Source: JBDTNL01 sp039933785
GTDB lineage: Bacteria > Acidobacteriota > Thermoanaerobaculia > Multivoradales > JAGPDF01
Length of the DNA stretch: 30,405 nt
Assembly (NCBI GenBank): GCA_039933785.1
Contig: JBDTNL010000046.1
Span: forward strand, 1-30,405
Direction: 5' to 3'
Below, piece after piece: positions 27,020 to 30,405 of this stretch. Under the pieces are notes generated by a model, which had not been told where the DNA came from, ran no database searches, and was given only the letters and a program-made list of their open reading frames with translations. A program made the translations under genes and the position numbers. Position 1 is the stretch's first letter; each line of letters opens with the position of its first letter.

Positions 27020-28467
27020 CCGCGCCGCGTGGGATGAAGAACCTGGCGATCTACGTGGTCGTCATCGTGGGTTTCTCGGCCGGGATCATGGCCATCCTCG
27101 ACTTGGGCAAGAGAGTCGAAAAGGCTCGAGCTGCCGTCCCCGGCGCCGTCTCCGCGGCTACCCTAGGCACGCCCATGGAGTCTGCCGGGTCCAGCGCTCG
27201 CGGCCGTCTGGTGAAGAACGCGCAGACGCCGCTCGCCTTGCTGCTGCTCCAAGTGGTGGTGATCGTGGGCACGGCGCGCGTGGTGGGCTCGGTGTTCGTG
27301 CGCTTCGGTCAGCCTCAGGTGGTCGGCGAGATGCTGGCCGGCATTCTGCTCGGGCCCTCGTTCTTCGGGTTGATCGCGCCCGTGACCCAGGCGGCGCTGT
27401 TCCCGGCGTCGTCGATCGAGGCCTTGAGCATGTTGAGCCAGATCGGCGTCATCGTGTTCATGTTCGTGGTCGGCATCGACCTCGACGTGGCGCATCTCAA
27501 GCAGCGTTCCCAGGCAGCCATCGGGGTCAGTCACGCCAGCATCATCGTGCCGTTCTTCCTCGGCACCGGCGTCGCATTGTTCGTCTACCGTGAGCTCGCT
27601 CCGCCGGGCGTCGCATTCGATGCGTTCGCGCTGTTCCTCGGTATCGCCATGTCGATCACGGCGTTTCCGGTCCTGGCGCGAATCCTCGACGAGCGCGGGC
27701 TCACGCAGAGCGCCCTCGGGGCGACCGCGCTCGCCTGCGCGGCGGTCGACGACCTGACCGCATGGTGCCTGCTCGCGGTGGTGGTCGCGATCGCGAAGGC
27801 GAGCGCGATCGCGGGGGCCCTGCTGACCGTGGTGCTCAGCCTGGTGTTCGTCGCGCTGATGCTCTCAATCGGCATGCCGCTCGCTGCCAAGCTGATTCGC
27901 CCGCAAGTGAGCAGCGAGGCGCACGGCAAGACGATGCTCGCCGGCGTGCTCGCGTTCGTCTTTCTTTGCGCCCTCACGACCGAGGCGATCGGCATTCATG
28001 CCCTGTTCGGCGCCTTTCTGGCGGGCGTCGTGATGCCTCCCTACGCGAGCGTGCGTGAACACTTGAGAACGCGCCTGGAGTCATTCAGCTCGGTCTTCCT
28101 GCTGCCGCTCTTCTTCGCCTTCACCGGACTGCGCACTCAGATCGCGCTGCTCGGCGATGCCACCGGCTGGCTGCTCTGCCTCGGCCTCATCGCGGTTGCC
28201 ATCGTCGGCAAGGTCGGCGGCACCATGTTCGCCGCCCGGGTGACGGGCATGACCTGGCCGGATTCCTTCGCGCTGGGGGCGCTGATGAATACCCGGGGAC
28301 TGGTCGAGCTCATCGTGCTCGACCTGGGTTACAACCTCGGTATCCTGTCGGCACGAATCTTCGCCATGATGGTGCTGATGGCGCTGCTCACGACCTGTGC
28401 GACCGGACCCCTGCTCGACTGGTACGAACGGTGGCGTGGGCCAATGAAAAAGGAGCGAGCGTCATGA
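27016..28467 (+). CDS. CPA2 family cation:proton antiporter (Kef-type)
   Basis: A 483-aa inner-membrane Na+/K+:H+ antiporter. After an N-terminal helix (LAIYVVVIVGFSAGIMAILDL) and a linker of about 40 residues, the CPA2 core begins with FGQPQVVGEMLAGILLGPSFFG (98-119), the signature of the first core helices, then GVIVFMFVVGIDLDV. The ion-binding elements are SITAFPVLARILDERGL (213-229) and the acidic pair AAVDDLTAW (Asp245/Asp246). The LPLFFAFTGLRTQI helix, shared with KefB/KefC and NapA-like proteins, follows. The C-terminus lacks the RCK/TrkA-N domain of KefB/C. A TTG at 26989 is an alternative start; the ATG at 27016 was chosen because it overlaps the upstream ORF stop, and ATG 27034 is also possible. 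The stop overlaps the methyltransferase ATG. Confidence 0.9.
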   Translation: MTAPRGMKNLAIYVVVIVGFSAGIMAILDLGKRVEKARAAVPGAVSAATLGTPMESAGSSARGRLVKNAQTPLALLLLQVVVIVGTARVVGSVFVRFGQPQVVGEMLAGILLGPSFFGLIAPVTQAALFPASSIEALSMLSQIGVIVFMFVVGIDLDVAHLKQRSQAAIGVSHASIIVPFFLGTGVALFVYRELAPPGVAFDAFALFLGIAMSITAFPVLARILDERGLTQSALGATALACAAVDDLTAWCLLAVVVAIAKASAIAGALLTVVLSLVFVALMLSIGMPLAAKLIRPQVSSEAHGKTMLAGVLAFVFLCALTTEAIGIHALFGAFLAGVVMPPYASVREHLRTRLESFSSVFLLPLFFAFTGLRTQIALLGDATGWLLCLGLIAVAIVGKVGGTMFAARVTGMTWPDSFALGALMNTRGLVELIVLDLGYNLGILSARIFAMMVLMALLTTCATGPLLDWYERWRGPMKKERAS

Positions 28468-29276
28468 GCGCAAAGGCCACGAGAGCCGCGAGAGCGAACT
28501 ACGGGATCGACGCTCCCGGCGTCGTTCGCAACCTGTTCATTGCCGGCATAAGCGGGCTGTTGATCGCAGGAGGCGCGGCGATCGCGGGCACGCGCCTGCG
28601 ACTCGCCATCCCGGTGGGGTCGGCGCGCCTGGTCTTTCCGGTTGCCAGTATGGCGGTCTGGATCGGCCTCGGGTGCACGGCGATGGGCTGCTGGATGCTG
28701 TGGAGCAGCACGATGGGCAAGGTCCGTGAACGCGAGCGCCTGCTCGACCGCATCGACTGGACCGGCAGCGAACGGGTTCTGGACGTCGGCTGTGGGCGCG
28801 GGCTGCTGTTGATCGGCGCCGCGAAGCGTCTCACCACCGGCTCGGCGTCCGGGATCGATCTTTGGCAGGCCGAGGATCTGAGCGGCAATCGTCCCGAGGC
28901 GACGCTCGAGAATGCGCGACGCGAGGGTGTCGCGGAGCGCGTCGACGTGAAGACCGCGGACATGCGGCAAATTCCGTTTCCGGACGCTACGTTCGATGTG
29001 ATTGTCTCGCGCGCCGCCATCCACAACCTCTATCAGGCTTCCGATCGCGCCCAAGCGATCGGCGAAATCGCCCGCGTCCTCAAGCCGGGCGGGCGGGCCC
29101 TCATCGAGGACATCCGCCACGGCCGCCAATATGCCGCGGAATTCGAGCGCCACGGGTGCGGGCCGGTCCAGAGCGTCGGCTCGCCGCTGGTGTCGCTTTT
29201 CCTCGCCGTGGTCACCTGGGGATCTCTGCGGCCGGCGATCCTTTTGGCGCGGAAGTCCGGCGGGCTCGCCCCCTAG
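28464..29276 (+). CDS. Membrane-anchored SAM-dependent methyltransferase
   Basis: A 270-aa protein with two N-terminal membrane helices (about 20-42, VVRNLFIAGISGLLIAGGAA; 56-82, LVFPVASMAVWIGLGCTAMG) and a cytoplasmic class I methyltransferase domain. Motif I is VLDVGCGRGLLL (105-116), with the acidic SAM ribose position in GIDLW (130-134). AADMRQIPFPDATFDVIVSR-like sequence (TADMRQIPFPDATFDVIVSR) is motif II, and IARVLKPGGRALIEDIRHG is motif III. It looks like a UbiE/Methyltransf_11-type enzyme acting on a membrane-associated small molecule or lipid; the substrate is unknown. The start ATG overlaps the antiporter TGA as ATGA, with AGGAG 8 bases upstream, giving strong coupling. Functional linkage to the antiporter is inferred only from this arrangement. 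Confidence 0.87.
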   Translation: MSAKATRAARANYGIDAPGVVRNLFIAGISGLLIAGGAAIAGTRLRLAIPVGSARLVFPVASMAVWIGLGCTAMGCWMLWSSTMGKVRERERLLDRIDWTGSERVLDVGCGRGLLLIGAAKRLTTGSASGIDLWQAEDLSGNRPEATLENARREGVAERVDVKTADMRQIPFPDATFDVIVSRAAIHNLYQASDRAQAIGEIARVLKPGGRALIEDIRHGRQYAAEFERHGCGPVQSVGSPLVSLFLAVVTWGSLRPAILLARKSGGLAP

Positions 29277-29293
29277 ACATTTTCTTGGAATTT

Positions 29294-29329
29294 CGGGACC
29301 AGTGGCAGAACTTCGGCTTCCACGTCCCG
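29294..29329 (+). terminator. Hairpin downstream of the methyltransferase gene
   Basis: CGGGAC (29294-29299) pairs with GTCCCG (29324-29329), and inside it GTGG (29302-29305) pairs with CCAC (29320-29323). This gives a 10-bp stem with a 2-base bulge and a 14-base loop, 17 bases after the stop. No U-tract follows, so termination is uncertain. Confidence 0.4.
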
Positions 29330-29383
29330 TATTCCCCTCAAAGCTCCGGCCCAGATCGTCCAACCGCCGGTTGAGGTGTGCCC

Positions 29384-30405
29384 ATGGAGAACGTGCTGCG
29401 GGACCTGAAGTTCGCCCTGCGTGTTCTGTGGAAGGAGAAGGGCTTCACCGTCACGGTCCTGCTCACGCTGGTGATCTGCCTGGGCGCGAACACCGCCCTG
29501 TTCTCGGTCGTGCGGAGCGTCTTGCTCCAGCCGTTGCCCTTCCCGGAATCGAACCGCGTGCTGCTGATGTACAACAGCTACCCGAACGCGGGCGCGGTGC
29601 GCGGCGACAGCGGGGCGACTGACTACTACGACCGCCTGCGCGATCTCACAATCTTCGAGCAGATCGCGATGCTGCGCGATCGCGGGGTGACTGTAGGCGG
29701 GGTGGGCGGCGCCGGCGGCTCGGGTTCGGCCGAGCGTCTGTCGGGCTCCTTCGCGACGCCGTCTTTCTTCGACCTGATGCGCACACCCGCTTGGCGCGGG
29801 CGTTTGTTCAACGCCGCCGATGGCGAGATCGGCGCCGAGCACGAGGTGATCCTTAGCCATGCGCTGTGGCAGCGCCTGTTTGCCGGCCGCGATGACGCGC
29901 TCGGCAAGGACCTGCGCATCAATGGGCTGCCGTACACCGTCGTCGGTGTAATGCCGCCGGGCTTCCATTTCGTGGATTCCACGATCGAGCTCTGGATGCC
30001 TCTCGCATTTACCACCGAAGAGAAATCTGACGACGCGCGGCACAGTAACAACGGCATGCTCATCGGGCGGCTGAAGCCTGGCGCCACGCTCGAGCAGGCG
30101 CGCTCGCAGGTCGATGCGCTCAACGCCCGCAATCTCGAGCTCTTCCCGCATCTGAAGCAGGCCTTGATCGATGCGGGCTTTCACACCGTGACGGTGCCGT
30201 TGCAGCAGGACTTGGTGCGCGATTTGGCGCCCGTGCTCTATCTGCTCTGGGGTGGAGTCCTCTGCGTTCTGCTCATCGGCTGCGTGAACATCACCAACCT
30301 CGTGCTGGTGCGCTCGAGCGCCCGATTGAAGGAGCTCGCCACACGCCAGTCGCTCGGCGCCGGCACAGCGCGCATCGCCCGGCAGCTGCTCACCGAGACG
30401 ACGCT
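29384..30405 (+). CDS. ADOP/MacB-type ABC transporter permease, 3'-truncated by window end
   Basis: 340 codons of a second permease of the MacB/FtsX superfamily; the frame is open to the window edge. It begins MENVLRDLKFALRVLWKEKG, the typical cytoplasmic start before TM1 (TVTVLLTLVICLGANTALFSV). A MacB periplasmic core follows, with LLQPLPFPESNRVLLMYNSY, GLPYTVVGVMPPGFHFVDST and LWMPLAFTTEEKSDD. TM2 (LLWGGVLCVLLIGCVNITNL) is followed by VLVRSSARLKELATRQSLGA, the FtsX coupling block, at the very end. It lacks the N-terminal prefix domain and the adjoining PadR gene seen with the permease at 19034. The start ATG follows GAGG about 7 bases upstream. A full ADOP protein of roughly 800 aa or more is expected, so over half is missing here. 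Confidence 0.9.
   Translation, partial: MENVLRDLKFALRVLWKEKGFTVTVLLTLVICLGANTALFSVVRSVLLQPLPFPESNRVLLMYNSYPNAGAVRGDSGATDYYDRLRDLTIFEQIAMLRDRGVTVGGVGGAGGSGSAERLSGSFATPSFFDLMRTPAWRGRLFNAADGEIGAEHEVILSHALWQRLFAGRDDALGKDLRINGLPYTVVGVMPPGFHFVDSTIELWMPLAFTTEEKSDDARHSNNGMLIGRLKPGATLEQARSQVDALNARNLELFPHLKQALIDAGFHTVTVPLQQDLVRDLAPVLYLLWGGVLCVLLIGCVNITNLVLVRSSARLKELATRQSLGAGTARIARQLLTETT

Overview
The window looks like chromosomal DNA of a high-GC (roughly two thirds G+C by eye) diderm bacterium. The best fit is Acidobacteriota, possibly a Thermoanaerobaculia-like lineage. The reasons are a PadR regulator translationally coupled to a large MacB/FtsX-type 'ADOP' permease with an N-terminal prefix domain, a second ADOP-like permease at the right edge, large secreted PKD and FG-GAP proteins, an M28 peptidase, a TonB-dependent receptor and RND efflux. 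This assignment is inference from gene content; no rRNA or other phylogenetic marker is present. I saw no tRNA, rRNA, CRISPR array, insertion sequence, integrase or phage gene.

Layout. 1-1645: the 3' part of a monofunctional peptidoglycan transglycosylase (mtgA), a GlcG/HbpS-family protein on the minus strand, and a GNAT acetyltransferase. 1753-4251: a TonB-dependent receptor with an unusual Lys/Ala-rich linker before its TonB box; a strong hairpin separates it from the convergent cluster. 4323-7310 (minus): methyltransferase-like protein, DUF1796 papain-like protein, five-helix membrane protein with a SRPBCC-like domain, and cupin. The last three are tightly packed (5-nt gap, then a 4-nt ATGA overlap) and form the most unusual gene combination here. 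7426-14431 (plus): an ABC-2 exporter (ATPase plus permease, GTGA overlap) followed by an RND adaptor lipoprotein and an RND pump.

14514-15125 is a small nucleotidyltransferase with a leaderless-type promoter. 15260-18511 (minus) is a secreted subtilisin-like protease with eight calcium-type FG-GAP repeats. 18654-21757 is the PadR-ADOP permease operon; its upstream region carries a 12-bp palindrome and a tandem 15-bp repeat that runs into the PadR start codon. 21816-24698 (minus) is a secreted triple-PKD protein, and 24782-26855 (minus) is an M28 peptidase split by a one-base frameshift in a run of eight C (G on the plus strand). 27016-28467 is a CPA2 cation/proton antiporter, preceded by a 17-codon upstream ORF and coupled to a membrane-anchored methyltransferase. 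A second ADOP-type permease begins at 29384 and runs off the window.

Together the genes describe an envelope- and secretion-oriented segment: cell wall synthesis, nutrient import through TonB, several exporters, secreted peptidases and adhesion-type proteins. Every gap between annotated genes is shorter than 300 bases.
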